Below, piece after piece: positions 1 to 9,830 of a DNA stretch of 64,000 nt. Under the pieces are notes generated by a model. That model was given only the letters and a program-made list of their open reading frames with translations. It was not told the origin of the DNA and made no database searches. The position numbers and the translations under genes are program-made. Numbering within the stretch: the stretch's first letter is position 1; each line of letters starts with the position of its first letter. This DNA comes from Phytophthora colocasiae (Eukaryota > Oomycota > Peronosporomycetes > Peronosporales > Peronosporaceae), in contig JAGKQI010000101.1 in NCBI GenBank assembly GCA_018806915.1, forward strand, positions 744,001 to 808,000, given 5' to 3'.

Positions 1-2199
1 CCATTTGAGTTGGCACTTGTCGCTGGATAAAGCCACTTCGTGTGTTTTCAAACAGTCGATTGTGACTCAATGGTTCCTCGTAGACATCCCAACCTGTACA
101 ACGTGCTACTGGCTGACCGTCGTTCTCCTTAACGAGCCTCCGCATGCAATTCAAGGTGTCCAGCTCGTTGAAATCCTGTGCCAATCGCTCAACTTCGTCT
201 TGCCAAATCTTACGTCGATGGGCTACGCGTTCTTCTTCAAGACGGGTTTCCTTCACACGTACACGTTCTAATCGCTGTTGTATGACTCTTTTTTCCAGAT
301 TGATATCACCCTTTGGGCTGCCTGGCCGACCTCGACAGGCGAGCAGTAGTTCCAGCGGCGTTTTACCACTATGATCCAAAAGATAAGGACTGCAGCCGTT
401 CTTTTCTGCTAGGCACTGAATAACGCGTTCGTGTGTGCAGACTAAATTTTCTTCGCATGCCACATGTAATGCTGTACGACCTTGGAGATTCGGCAGGTGC
501 TTGTACATATCTCGCAGGTACGTATCCAAGAAGAAGTTCATTTCTGCCAGCGAAAGCCAATCTGCCGGATCGCCTTCCTTGCGGCGCCTTGCTCGTTCAT
601 CATCGGTACCTTCTTCATCTTCCCCACTCTCATCACCACCAACCATCGCAAGCTCATCATGAACGCCGCGCTTCGGAAGCTTCTTATGGTAGCGCGATAT
701 CAGGAAGTCCATGAAATCTTTTCGTGGGGTTGGCATCTTGCAGATTCTCGTGCCGTCACCCCCGCCACTAAATAGTTCAGTGTGCAGCCACTGCACTGAT
801 TCAAACAACCAGGAAACATGATAGCGGCGACGTTCATTCTCACGCAGCTTGGTTTTCATGATCGTTTCGTAGGTCTTTTGCAGTAAACGTTCGTAGCACT
901 CGCCCCGACGGTGCGGTAGATTAGTTACAAACAATCGCCAGGAGTCATCATGTGCGCGTAACAACTGCGATACAATGGTGGAGCTCCCGCTGAATGCAGC
1001 TAAGTGCAAGCCTGAGTTCTTCAAGTTGTCCAGCTGGAAGATATCGGCCCCATGCTCGAGCATTAAGGCAGTTACTTCGCTATGACCGTATCTTGCAGCG
1101 ATCATTAACGGCGTGCGCCGAAATGAATCCAGCTGATCCACTTGAGCTCCACGCTCCAGTAAAAGCATTGCAACAGAATGATAGCCGTACTTGCAAGCGA
1201 TATGCAGGGGCGATTGCATCAATTTCGTGTTGGGATCCAGCTGAAGAGCATTCACATCTTGGCCACCAAACACAAAGAGCTCTACCTCCTGCAAATTCCC
1301 CTCGTCCAAAACTCGTAAGAATGAAAATGGTTTCCATACTGCAGTTCGAGGCGATGCTGCCCCATTGCTACAGCGGTCGTCGCGATTTTTCACGACGTGT
1401 AGTAGGCGCTGTGTAAATAACGGACTTCTATCGGGTAAGAAGCCTTGCGATACAAGCTCACTCAACACAACGTTGCCGTCAATGCCTCTAGAAAGCTCCT
1501 GCTGGCACCAATGAGCCCATTGCGGATGTAGCACTTGCACTGTAGGCGACGGCATCTTCTCCACTGCCGCAATACTACGAGCTGTACGTGACGACTTAAC
1601 TGGAAAGCACGACCGGGAAGTCTCATTGTTGTCAGAAGAAGCGTCGACTCCTGCGCCATAGATATCGTTTGGTGCGTTGCGCTGCAGCAACCAGGATGAG
1701 TCAGCTCTAGGCTATCCTCGTTGAGCATAGTAGTTTGTCGTACCTTGGTCCGCAATCTGTACGACGACGCTCTCGTCGAAATCCTCTGCATTAGCACCAT
1801 GTTGCCCGTCAAAAAGAATCCTTTCTGCTCCAATGTGCGCATGAGCTTCTTCACACTCGCTCCCCTTTCAATGTTATCAAATAGCCACTTCTCCCACTGC
1901 ATCGGTAACTCTCCAGGTTCCACTGCAAGTCCAGGCTGCAATTTCTTAATCCTTACCAATGCAGCTTCAGCAGCTTTACACTTGGCTTCTCGCGTGGTTT
2001 TACCCGATGTTTTAACAGTTTCTCGACCGGTAGGGCCGCAAACTTTGCCCAGTAAATCCAACTGCATCTCGAAGAGCTCTGATTGCGCTTCGTCCCCATC
2101 TTCGTTCTCTAATAGCTGATACACAACCTGAACTCCGAATTTAGAGGCCTCCCGCTCCAGTAGCGCTACTGGCGTCGTGTCTAGCGCCTCCATGAACAT
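1..2199 (-). CDS. dsRNA-binding domain / ankyrin repeat protein (3' end beyond window)
   Basis: Two exons, complement(1744..2199) and complement(<1..1681). They are separated by a 62-bp GT-AG intron (1682-1743) with a CTGAC branch-like site; removing it restores one open frame (phase 0, after residue 152). The N-terminus (about residues 7-85) reads as a double-stranded RNA-binding domain: LLEREASKFG start, a central F-x-M strand, then the basic KTTREAKCKAAEAAL helix. Exon 2 carries three consecutive ankyrin units (about residues 290-410; SPLHIACKYGYHSV, TPLMIAARYGHSEV, SGLHLAAFSG). It continues with an acidic/basic linker and a further ankyrin pair near residue 550 (GRTALHVACEE, KTPLELLLACR). 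The reading frame is open to base 1, so the C-terminus is missing. Ankyrin repeats mediate protein contacts; the dsRBD suggests RNA binding. Its role is unknown. The ATG at 2199 is the first; ATG 2193 is an alternative. Confidence 0.8.
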
Positions 2200-2495
2200 G
2201 ATCTACACAAATGAAGATGTTGGTTGACGAGTACCATTTATATATAAGAGAACTCAATGATGATTGGCTGGAGCAACTTCAACTTCATCAGAGGTCACAG
2301 TGTCCGAACACAGTGTCCGAACATACCGACCGGCCGACCGATAGTGAAGGGTTATCTTCTTAGGGGTAGGCGTTTCTATACTTCACTGCACCCTGTAACT
2401 GAGGACGACGTCCCTCTGTCAGAGATGAGGAACGTGAATAGCTAAAATCTGTTGAATTTCAACATTTGTAAATAAGTTTAACTTTGACATTCGCG
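2200..2495. promoter_or_regulatory. Short intergenic region between dsRBD/ankyrin gene and Crypton
   Basis: No gene is seen here. A TATA-like stretch lies at about 2236-2247, roughly 40 bp upstream of the minus-strand ATG. A short direct duplication (cacagtgtccgaacacagtg) sits at about 2297-2325. The right part is probably the non-coding flank of the Crypton element. Confidence 0.35.
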
Positions 2496-4440
2496 ATGGA
2501 GCCACCAGAACTGCAGCTGGAGCTTGAGGAGAGCGCACACGCAACGCTAGACCGCTGTCGTGAGGCACGTCCTGCCAATACCACGCGCGCATATGCTCCG
2601 AAGCAACGCGAATTTAAAGCATGGTGTGATCGTAAATGCTTCCACGAAACTACTCGCTATCAAGTGACAGCCGCTAAGATGCATCTCTTCCTACAAGAAG
2701 AAGTAGTGGATCGTCAAGTTCGATTTAAGGGCATTGACCGGAAAGTTGGTGTAGCAACAGTGGAAATGTACGTTAACGCTATCTCAGACCTCTTCAGCGA
2801 TCAGCAAAGTCGCGGTGCGAATTCACACCCGCATCCGCGGAACAGACTCATCAAAGCCTTGTTGTCGTCATTGAGACGTGAGCGACATGAAAAGAATAAG
2901 CGTGACTATGTTGACCGTGGGGTTGGATCTTTGCTGGATGGTTACTGTACGACTGAAGACCTCGTATCAATCTCTCGTTACTACATGAACCTCAACACTG
3001 GTCCCGATTTACGAAATCGAATGAGGCATTTCCTATGTCATGCCTGTCTACTTCGAGGAGAATCGGCTCGCAACATGGAACTACCTGACCTTTTCAGTGT
3101 GATTCTGGAGAATGAAGGGTTCACAGAATGCAGAGCACTCGTGATGATCCTGGGGCAGGGCAAAACTAACCAGTACGGCCGTCGTGAATTTGATTCATGT
3201 ATTCGACATCGCAACGTTGAAGTGTGTCCTGTTGGGTCCCTTGCGCTGTATTTTTTTTTTTCGATGGTGTGTACAAAAGGAGGATGTTCCGAATTTCTTA
3301 GTGCCGGAGAATTGGTATGACATTAAAGTCCTGAAGTCAGGAAAGGGTCCGACGACTTCAATGACCTACCGTGCCCATTATGATGCTACTATTAAAGCAT
3401 TTACTGCCCTTGGCATGCATTCAAAGGTAAAGACTCATGCTGCACGTGGATCAGGAGCTCGGATGGCGGAATTAGCTGGTGCTACAGAGTCACAGATACG
3501 TCGATTAGGTCGTTGGAATGCATCAACTATGGAAGGGTGTTACCTTAGCGCGTTACCGAGAGAAGCCATGCGGTCACTTGCTGGATTTACACCAGATAGA
3601 TGCACGTTTTTTTTGGAGCACGCATCGCTCATTCCTCCAGAGCACCTTCAAACACAGATTTTCCCGTTCATTGAGACCTACATGGCCGCGTACACGCAAG
3701 AGTCGGCACCTCACATCGCAACCGGTGGTTTTTTGGACTTGTTACGGTACCTTCGTGTAGTGCTTCTCCAAGACGCCACTCTTTTGCGTGATCTTTACCC
3801 TACTCATAAACTATGGACAACGGCTCCATTCAACAGCAGCTCGTTCAATGAGTTTGCATCTGAATTAAAAACCAAAATGATGACGGAAAAATCACCACAC
3901 ACAATGAATTTACACAGCGTTGTTCCAGATCTAATTGAACATTTGAACCAGCAGCATCAGCAGACCCTATCGCATTTTGACAAGAGAGTTAGCGAGATTG
4001 GCTCATCCGTGCATCATTTACAAGAAGCTCTCACGCGACTTACCTCGGGTTCTGCATCGCTTCGTCTTGCTGTTGATTGGGGAGTGGGGACTAATGGATC
4101 TGGAGTTTCAGAAGTTGTTTCGCATCCACTACCTCCAACTGAGTACAAGCAGGTAAGGTCACTGAAGACCGTCCATCAGGTATGGCAGGAGTGGGAGGCA
4201 GGACTAAATGGTGGGCCTGCCGTCCGTATACTAGAACAAACTAATGGTTCAAAATGGCGCTGCAGTACAGCTGAAAAACGTTTTTTCTTTCGTAGAAAAA
4301 GAATCATTGACCGCATTATTCTGATCGCACAAGAGCAGAATGTTAGTCATGAACAAGCTGTGGGCATACTAGAGGCTCAACGCGCAAATTCGAAACTTAC
4401 ATTAAATGGTTTAAGTGATACCTTGGACAGAAAGAAGTAA
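2496..4440 (+). pseudogene. Crypton transposon tyrosine recombinase (one frameshift)
   Basis: Two overlapping frames make one Crypton protein of about 648 aa. Frame 1 starts at ATG 2496 and contains the SAM-like core-binding region and the first catalytic arginine box (ACLLRGESARNM). Frame 2 holds the C-terminal catalytic part, with KTHAARGSGARMAELAG (H-x-x-R type box) and RRLGRWNASTMEGCYLSAL ending in the nucleophilic tyrosine. A GCR1_C-like DNA-binding domain follows near 4160-4390 (WQEWEAGLNGGPAV, FFFRRKRIIDRI). The break lies in a run of eleven T (3251-3261); ten T would join ALYFFF directly to RWCVQKEDV. It could be a recent mutation, a sequencing error or, less likely, slippage. Cryptons integrate by tyrosine recombination and lack terminal inverted repeats, so the ends are not defined. 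This is the best preserved Crypton in the window. Confidence 0.85.
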
Positions 4441-5018
4441 GTGAACAAAACTTAATCAAAACAATGATTCCATTGCCATTATAGTACATACCGTTTGTCG
4501 ACAACTCTGGGGGTCCTGGTCGATCCGAATCGGCTTAATGTCGCCCTCCAGGACAGCATCGTGCTTCTCGTTTACTGCCTTGTAATCTTGTAATCAATCC
4601 TGCAGGCCGCTGACCGTAACGTTTTTTTGTGTGTCTCGTTATCGACTGCTTCTCCCGAAGTCATCCTGCTTGATATTCAACACCATCGTGACGTACTCCT
4701 GCAGCAGAAAGGGGCAGCTCCGGTACGCTGCTGTTTGATCGCGAACTTGACGATGATGTCGAGCAGGTACATGATCATCGCCAATTAAGTACCAAGACGA
4801 ACTCGCCCGAGCGCGTTAACACCACCAGCGTGTTGCCGCGTCGGCGAATGTCATGCCCAGCTTACCCCGTAGAATCTCAGCTTCACAGGTCTCTGCTTAG
4901 GGAATTCATATAAGTGTATGAGAATGAGGGGTGGATGTGTCCACGTGGATGTGTCGAGACATATTGTAAGATGTTGTGTGAGTGATCAGCATAAGTAGGG
5001 GTGGCGCACATGTCCCGG
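4441..5018 (-). other. Unidentified coding-like relic region
   Basis: No intact ORF. Short minus-strand stretches look protein-derived (for example LLQEYVTMVLNIKQDDFGRS near 4670-4720, and a KHDAVLEGDIKPIRID segment near 4520-4570), interrupted by stops. The source gene is not recognised. It may be a captured or decayed gene fragment next to the Crypton. Confidence 0.25.
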
Positions 5019-5019
5019 T

Positions 5020-5138
5020 GTAGACGGCCATCTTAGGCTGAGAACACCATATCCCGTTCGCTCTGTGAAGTTAAGCAGCCTCAAGCTCGGGTAGTACTCG
5101 GGTGGGTGACCACCGGGGAAGTCCGGGTGCTGTCTACT
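5020..5138 (+). rRNA. 5S ribosomal RNA (dispersed copy)
   Basis: The sequence has the 5S layout: ACGGCCATC near the 5' end, CACCATATCCCGTTCG, the conserved CTGTGAAGTTAAGCA internal (A-box) segment, AGTACTCGGGTGGGTGACC (C-box/loop E region) and GGGTGCTGT at the 3' end. Terminal bases 5020-5025 (gtagac) pair with 5132-5137 (gtctac) to close helix I, and a T6 run at 5138-5143 is a fitting RNA polymerase III terminator. Length is about 118-119 nt. It is not next to other rRNA genes but beside an LTR fragment, so it may be a dispersed functional gene or a pseudogene. Boundaries are good to within a base or two. Confidence 0.85.
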
Positions 5139-5143
5139 TTTTT

Positions 5144-5460
5144 GCCTGCCACAGCTTTGGCAGTTCTTCTTTTCACAAGCCGAGACTTGGCATGCGTCTT
5201 GGGGACACCTTGGCAGACATAGCCGTGCACGTTTCACCCCCTCCGGGGACGTTCCTCCCTCCTCTCCTGTCATACTTCATATATGCCGGAACGCAGTTGG
5301 TTGGTTTGTGGAGACACCCCGACGGGTACGTGTCGATCTCGAGGTTGGGATGGGGGTTTGTGGACATGGGAAATCCAACTAGCTGGGGTAGAAAAGATAC
5401 AGACTAACAGAACCCTCTCGAATCTGTTACCCGCACAGAACGTCCATGTTGCGGGGGCTT
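5144..5460. other. Intergenic region between 5S rRNA and LTR fragment
   Basis: Only overlapping short ORFs that block each other on both strands. No recognisable gene, RNA or repeat is seen. Confidence 0.3.
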
Positions 5461-5571
5461 TGCTAGCTAGTGCTGCTGATCGATACCAAACGTTGTTGTG
5501 CTGTGCTCGCAAGCAAAAATCAACAAACCTATGTAAATAAACCTCGTCGTATTGCAAAATCAAGTATATCA
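5461..5571 (-). mobile_element. Short Gypsy-type LTR (truncated element)
   Basis: This 111-bp sequence is a close homologue of the LTR at 15068-15179 of the Gypsy element. Read on the minus strand it begins TGATATACTTGATTTTGCA and ends GCTAGCA, the usual TG...CA ends. About 60 bp of adjoining internal sequence (5572-5635) resembles the region next to the other LTR (shared ctggacttagctg). This is therefore a 3' LTR plus a stub of internal sequence, cut where the inverted repeat begins. Confidence 0.65.
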
Positions 5572-5901
5572 TTTCAGTCTGGACTTAGCTGGGTTTCATT
5601 ATCGGAAGTTGGAGGGGGACGCCGTCCCCTATTTGCTGTCGCCTTGATTTCGAATTGGAGTCTGGGAAGCTGATGGATGCCCCGTGCAACAGCGGTATCT
5701 GCAATACATCATACATCCAGGCGGTGGAGCGCGTACGAAGGCAACCCGATCACCAACGCCCGTGTGGAGAGCACGTTGACGAAGATGGGCGTGTCGGCAA
5801 CGACAGCGCCAGTCCGAGTTCGCGAACGTGTCGCCCACATAGCTGAACGAGAGTCTAATTCAAACGGAAAATTAACTCAATTGAATTAATATCAACTCGA
5901 A

Positions 5902-6480
5902 CTACTTAATGCATGCAGGATATTGCGGTGTCATGTCTTCGTGAAGCCTTTGGTGTAGCAGAACACGATACTGCTTTGCCTTCGTCGCATTAAATCCGCT
6001 GAGGGTCCAGGTCACCAGGCTATCTTCAAGCGATGTAGGCTGGCTGCTTGCAATCAAAGTTGAAATCCTTTCCATATAGTACAGGAGATATATGCCGCAG
6101 TCGAGAGAATTCGAAATGCTGTGTTTTTGTCTTGAGCTCGCTAGTTGTTGCTTCAAATAATGTATCGGAATCCCCCGTCTTGTCATCCGCATAGCGAGCA
6201 AATAACCACTTGAATACTGTGAACACGTAATCAGAACTGTGGCTCCCTTTAACGAATCCACGTGGTACAGTTTTACCTGCTGCCAGCTTGACAAGTGCTC
6301 CACAAGGAGAAAACTCCAGTGGTTTCTGCCACAAAGAGGGACTAAAATGTACTGATACGCAGACCACTCAAACATACGTCTCGTTTTCTCACTTTGCACA
6401 GGTTTTGCAGAGATGGCTGCTGCGACTCCACCCTTGAGTATACTCTGACCCCTGACTTCGGCAGCGTCCACCCTTTCCAC
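5902..6480 (-). CDS. Ulp1/C48-like cysteine protease domain, left-arm copy
   Basis: The ORF gives 192 aa with the catalytic order of Ulp1/SENP-type (C48) peptidases: CGRNHWSFLLVEH (His), LYHVDSLKG (Asp), and NSLDCGIYLLYYM (nucleophile Cys) preceded by a Gln-containing stretch (KQQLASSRQKHS). It differs from the right-arm copy by a single residue (Ala versus Val). There is no ATG at the open-frame start; the first in-frame ATG lies just before FEWSAYQYILVPL. An upstream exon or a decayed start is therefore likely. Family members deconjugate SUMO or ubiquitin-like modifiers, and such proteases are carried by several eukaryotic transposon groups. Here it is linked to a Crypton relic and to gene X, which starts divergently about 370 bp away. 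Confidence 0.7.
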   Translation of the reverse strand: MERVDAAEVRGQSILKGGVAAAISAKPVQSEKTRRMFEWSAYQYILVPLCGRNHWSFLLVEHLSSWQQVKLYHVDSLKGATVLITCSQYSSGYLLAMRMTRRGIPIHYLKQQLASSRQKHSISNSLDCGIYLLYYMERISTLIASSQPTSLEDSLVTWTLSGFNATKAKQYRVLLHQRLHEDMTPQYPACIK

Positions 6481-6649
6481 GTCACTGTCACTGCTGCTTC
6501 CAGCTGTGAAGAGGCCGCTGCGGCCTTAGAACGGATCCGCCAGAGTGCGAACCAGTCTTTGAATCCGTTTACCTAAATGCTCCAGTCCTCAGCAAAGCCG
6601 CAAGAGCAGTAAACCAATGCACGTTGCACAAGATGTTTACACGTATCTA

Positions 6650-6790
6650 ATCAGGGTCAGATTGTTCTACATTAGCCTGACCGGTCAGTTTATATTGTGT
6701 AGCCACTATCAGAGGTCGTCCGACCGGTCAGATTGTTCTACATTAGCCTGACGGGTCAGTAGGTGCAGAGTAGTCTGAATGGTCATTGTT
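6650..6790. repeat. Repeated palindromic motif between Ulp1-like gene and gene X (left arm)
   Basis: The palindrome-like box (c/t)tgaccggtcag and the adjoining ggtcagattgttctacatta occur twice about 70 bp apart, with degenerate third copies (tgaatggtcattgttcta). The motif lies in the divergent intergenic region, so it may be a regulator, transposase or recombinase binding site. The right-arm counterpart is at 13915-14035. Confidence 0.6.
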
Positions 6791-6848
6791 CTAGAAGCCA
6801 GTTTAGAGATCAAGCGGCCCCTCATTCTGGTTTTCACCAGGAACAAGA

Positions 6849-7660
6849 TTGGGGGCTTGGAGACAAATAGGGGTACAGACATCGGTCCGGGACATCATCA
6901 CGAAGCTGAAGGTATGGCGGGATCACCCAGAATGGTCTGCAGGTCGCGCGGTCAGTGACAAGGAGCCGATTAAGAAGCCAACGCTGCTCGGGTGGAAGAA
7001 GATATACCGGAGTGTGCTAGATACGATTCAGGATCTAGGTGATTGCATGCGGGAGAAAGGAGAAAACCGCAAGCACAAGATCACGCCGTTCGAGTAGGAA
7101 GTATTGGAGTTTTTTAATCGTATCTAGCGACAGAGGGTACGGTACGCGAATCCGATGTTTTCGACTTTGTAGCAGGCATGATGAATTCGAAGCGTGGAAG
7201 CCTAGCAATCGGCGGAACTGGGTCAAGAGGTTCATGCAACGCAATGCAAAGCGCGTCGCTGACAGAAGCCAGTGAAGGAGAGGACGATAAAGAACTGGGC
7301 GGCGCAGGCGTCGATGTGTGGTTGGGATGGGGGAAGATGGCGCTTCCAGCGCTAAGGGGGCCCGAAAATTGAATAGGACTTTGGAAATCGACATGGCTAC
7401 CGACGGTGTTGAGGCGGAAACGACCGCAGAGCGTGGTGGGGTTTTTGAGGATGCAGAGCAGCTATTACCGCATGTCAGCGGAGATCTAGTCGGAGAAGGT
7501 GATGGGTACAATGATTATAGCGCTCGTACTGCAGAAAACGATCGTGAGGAAAAGAGCGATGACAGTGTGATGAGTGGCGGTAGTGGAGAAAGCAGTGATG
7601 GTGGAGATAGCAGTGACGGTGGAGCGAAAGATGTCAGTGAAAGTGAGCGTGATAAATCTA
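6849..7660 (+). pseudogene. Unknown transposon-linked gene X, left-arm copy (broken)
   Basis: The first part (6849-7097) reads GAWRQIGVQTSVRDIITKL...KKPTLLGWKKIYRSVLDTIQDLG and stops at a TAG at 7096-7098, where the right-arm copy has TGG. A one-T length difference follows (T6 against T5). A second open segment (7318-7660) is acidic and Ser/Gly-rich (SDDSVMSGGSGESSDGG). The family is not recognised. The basic, aromatic N-terminal half could bind DNA, but that is a guess. It is convergent with the Crypton relic, with which its 3' end overlaps. Confidence 0.5.
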
Positions 7661-8645
7661 GATATATTGTCCCTCCGTGCTATCGTTTCGATGGCATCAT
7701 AATACTTTTTCCGTCGCAGATAGAATCGGGCTTCGGTTGGATCCTTTCGCCACTTTGACCCGAAATTCCTATTCGCTTCCGATATCGGCATATTCCCTGC
7801 AATTCCAGTAGAGTACTCCTTCCAATACTCCTCCACTGTTGTAACAGCTCTACTAAGCTTAGGGTAATTAATGAGAGAAGCCTGTGTAGTCGAGAGCGAG
7901 AGCGGGTTGTGAGGCAACGCAGTATCCGATGTTGCAGCTCTGGGACCCGATTCAGCATCTTCCTATGTGAGCACGAGTTTCTTTTTCGTCAGGTCTTTCA
8001 GACTATTCATACCATAAGTCAAAGCGTCCAATTTTCCATTTAGAATCTCTCCAAGTCGCTTTTTATCACCTCCACTATTTCAGGCACTACAGAAGCCAGT
8101 GTGTGATTCTCGGGCTGAGATAGCGTAGGCATTACTGCCCATGACTCACGGTCGAATTCATGATATTCACTTGTATAGAAAAGATCATGCTTTCACAGTT
8201 GGCGGTGATGATATTGACGCCTCATCACCACTGAGTCTTGCAGAAATACAACACGCATGTGTCGAACCATTTGTAGAAATGCTTTCCCAGCAATTTCCGG
8301 CTTACCGCGTTGACGTAGGTTTTCAGCAAAACTCTCAACTTCGGGGTACACCAAACGCTGCAGTGCCTCGCTCGGCATGACAGACGCTCGTCGCAACTAG
8401 TAGCCGCCGCCTTTTGTAGGTAATCTAGCTGGAGCTCTCATAGCCTTTTTGTGAGCGACGTTAAATAGCAACCTTCCATACGAGCCGCGTTCCAGCGCCC
8501 CAAGCACCGAAATTGCTCCTCATTTGCACCATACGTCTCTGCCAGCTTAGCTCCTGACCCACGGTTAGCGTGAGTCCACACAGTAGAATCAATACCACAC
8601 ACTTTAAAGACTCCTTTAATTGTGGTTAACTGTGTGTAGTACGAG
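7640..8645 (-). pseudogene. Crypton 3' half, left-arm copy
   Basis: Minus-strand fragments match the C-terminal half of a Crypton recombinase: WTHANRGSGAKLAE-type box and RCLGRWNAARMEGCYLTSL (catalytic Tyr) at about 8430-8620, a linker with MRVVFLQDSVVMRR at about 8195-8260, and a GCR1_C-like domain (VEEYWKEYSTGIAGN, KDPTEARFYLRRKKYYDAI) at 7640-7850. Stops and frame changes separate them, and the N-terminal half with the first Arg box is absent. It is the mirror image of 12165-13080. Confidence 0.75.
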
Positions 8646-9530
8646 ATCTCCTTGGTTTTATCCGGTCCGTTTACGAGATGAATTCTCGCTTTCGCTCAGT
8701 AATGACCGGAAAGGTCCCACAATCCATTACCACTGCATTAAAAGCCACCTTTTTTACAGCGCGACATGATGCAACTTCAGATTTTCTGGCGTCATGCTGC
8801 TGTTACCCGGTTACGTTTTGGTTTGGGAGAGGGAGTTTTTGGGACGCGGCCACACCCGGATGACATCTGTGGAAGATTGTGGGTATACCTTCGTCTGAGT
8901 GTAAAGGGGTCCAAAGGACCAGAAGTGTACTTCAGAGCGTGCACAACTCTGAAGGTCAAATACACTCTGTCTGGTCACCGGACTTTCCCTGACGATGAGT
9001 GCCTAATTCCTACCGGAAAGTGACACGTTGCTAATTACGATTTTCTGAGTGGATATGGACGTTACGCTGTGATGTGATTGGATGTACACTGGGTTGTGGG
9101 AGAAAGGGAGATGTGGGACGAGGTTATGTCCCCGTGTGACAATGATGGATCTGTGGAAGAAACATATATATTAATCTTCACCTGTACTGCAAAGGGGCCC
9201 AAGCGATCAGAAGTGTTCCTCGGAAAAGTGCACAAACTCCGAGAGACAACAACACTCAGTCTGATCACCGGACTTTCCCCGACGATGAGTGCCTAAAGGT
9301 TGGCAGAAAGTCTCTCAGAAGAATGTATCTCTGAGAGACCTCATCCCGTTGCCGTCCTGTGTGACGATGATGGTTCAAGGAATACTATTATACCCACAAG
9401 ATACCAAGTATCGCGCACCGGACGTAGCGCACCCCGCGCATATCCCAACTGGACTTCGTGCGTTGTAGCATACGTGCTCCGCACCCTAAAAACACTCATG
9501 GATTTCTGGTATCACGCATGGAAACTCTGA
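8646..9530. repeat. Imperfect tandem duplication (~260-270 bp) in the palindrome spacer
   Basis: Segments at about 8815-9012 and 9085-9296 share blocks in the same order: a tggga(g/c) start, gatctgtggaaga, tgcaaaggggcccaa-like, agaagtgt and tcaccggactttcc.tgacgatgagtgccta. A partial third unit may follow to about 9375. No coding capacity is apparent. The form resembles LTR or subterminal repeat debris. 8646-8810 and 9376-9530 show nothing further. Confidence 0.5.
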
Positions 9531-9539
9531 TATCACACC

Positions 9540-9830
9540 ATGAAGTCTGACGAACATGCGTCCGACGTACATGAGTCTGACGTACATGAGTCTGACGAAC
9601 ATGATTCTGGTAACACAAGTCTGATGTGTCCGGCTTATACAAGCAATATTCCAGACATTGCCAGTTTCCGATGAACAGACTCCGACGTACAAGACTCCGA
9701 TGATCAGACCCAAGTGTCACGACTCTGGTATTACGACTCTGATGTACATGATTCCGGAGTACATGGTTCCGATGAACATGTCTCCGACGCACATGATTCC
9801 AGACCCTGATGAACAGGATACCAGACTCTG
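9540..9830. repeat. 15-bp minisatellite
   Basis: Four consecutive units of tctgac(g/a)(t/a)acatga(g/t) occupy about 9547-9605, followed by a longer stretch of degenerate units (tccgacgtacaag, tctgatgtacatgat, tccgatgaacatg) to about 9830. Open minus-strand frames reading VRQTHVRQTHVRR are a by-product of the 15-bp period. Confidence 0.75.

Larger units (their letters stand above)
5636..8645. repeat. Left arm of ~3-kb inverted repeat
   Basis: This segment is repeated in reverse orientation at 12165-15052. From 5636 to about 8345 the arms differ at only a handful of positions, including a 45-bp in-frame segment present only here (about 7214-7258), one extra T and one TGG to TAG change. Near 8345-8430 this arm has about 85 extra bases. 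Further inward (8430-8645) the arms are clearly more diverged, at several percent. Gene order from the outer end: Ulp1-like protease (minus), unknown gene X (plus), Crypton 3' half (minus). Confidence 0.9.
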
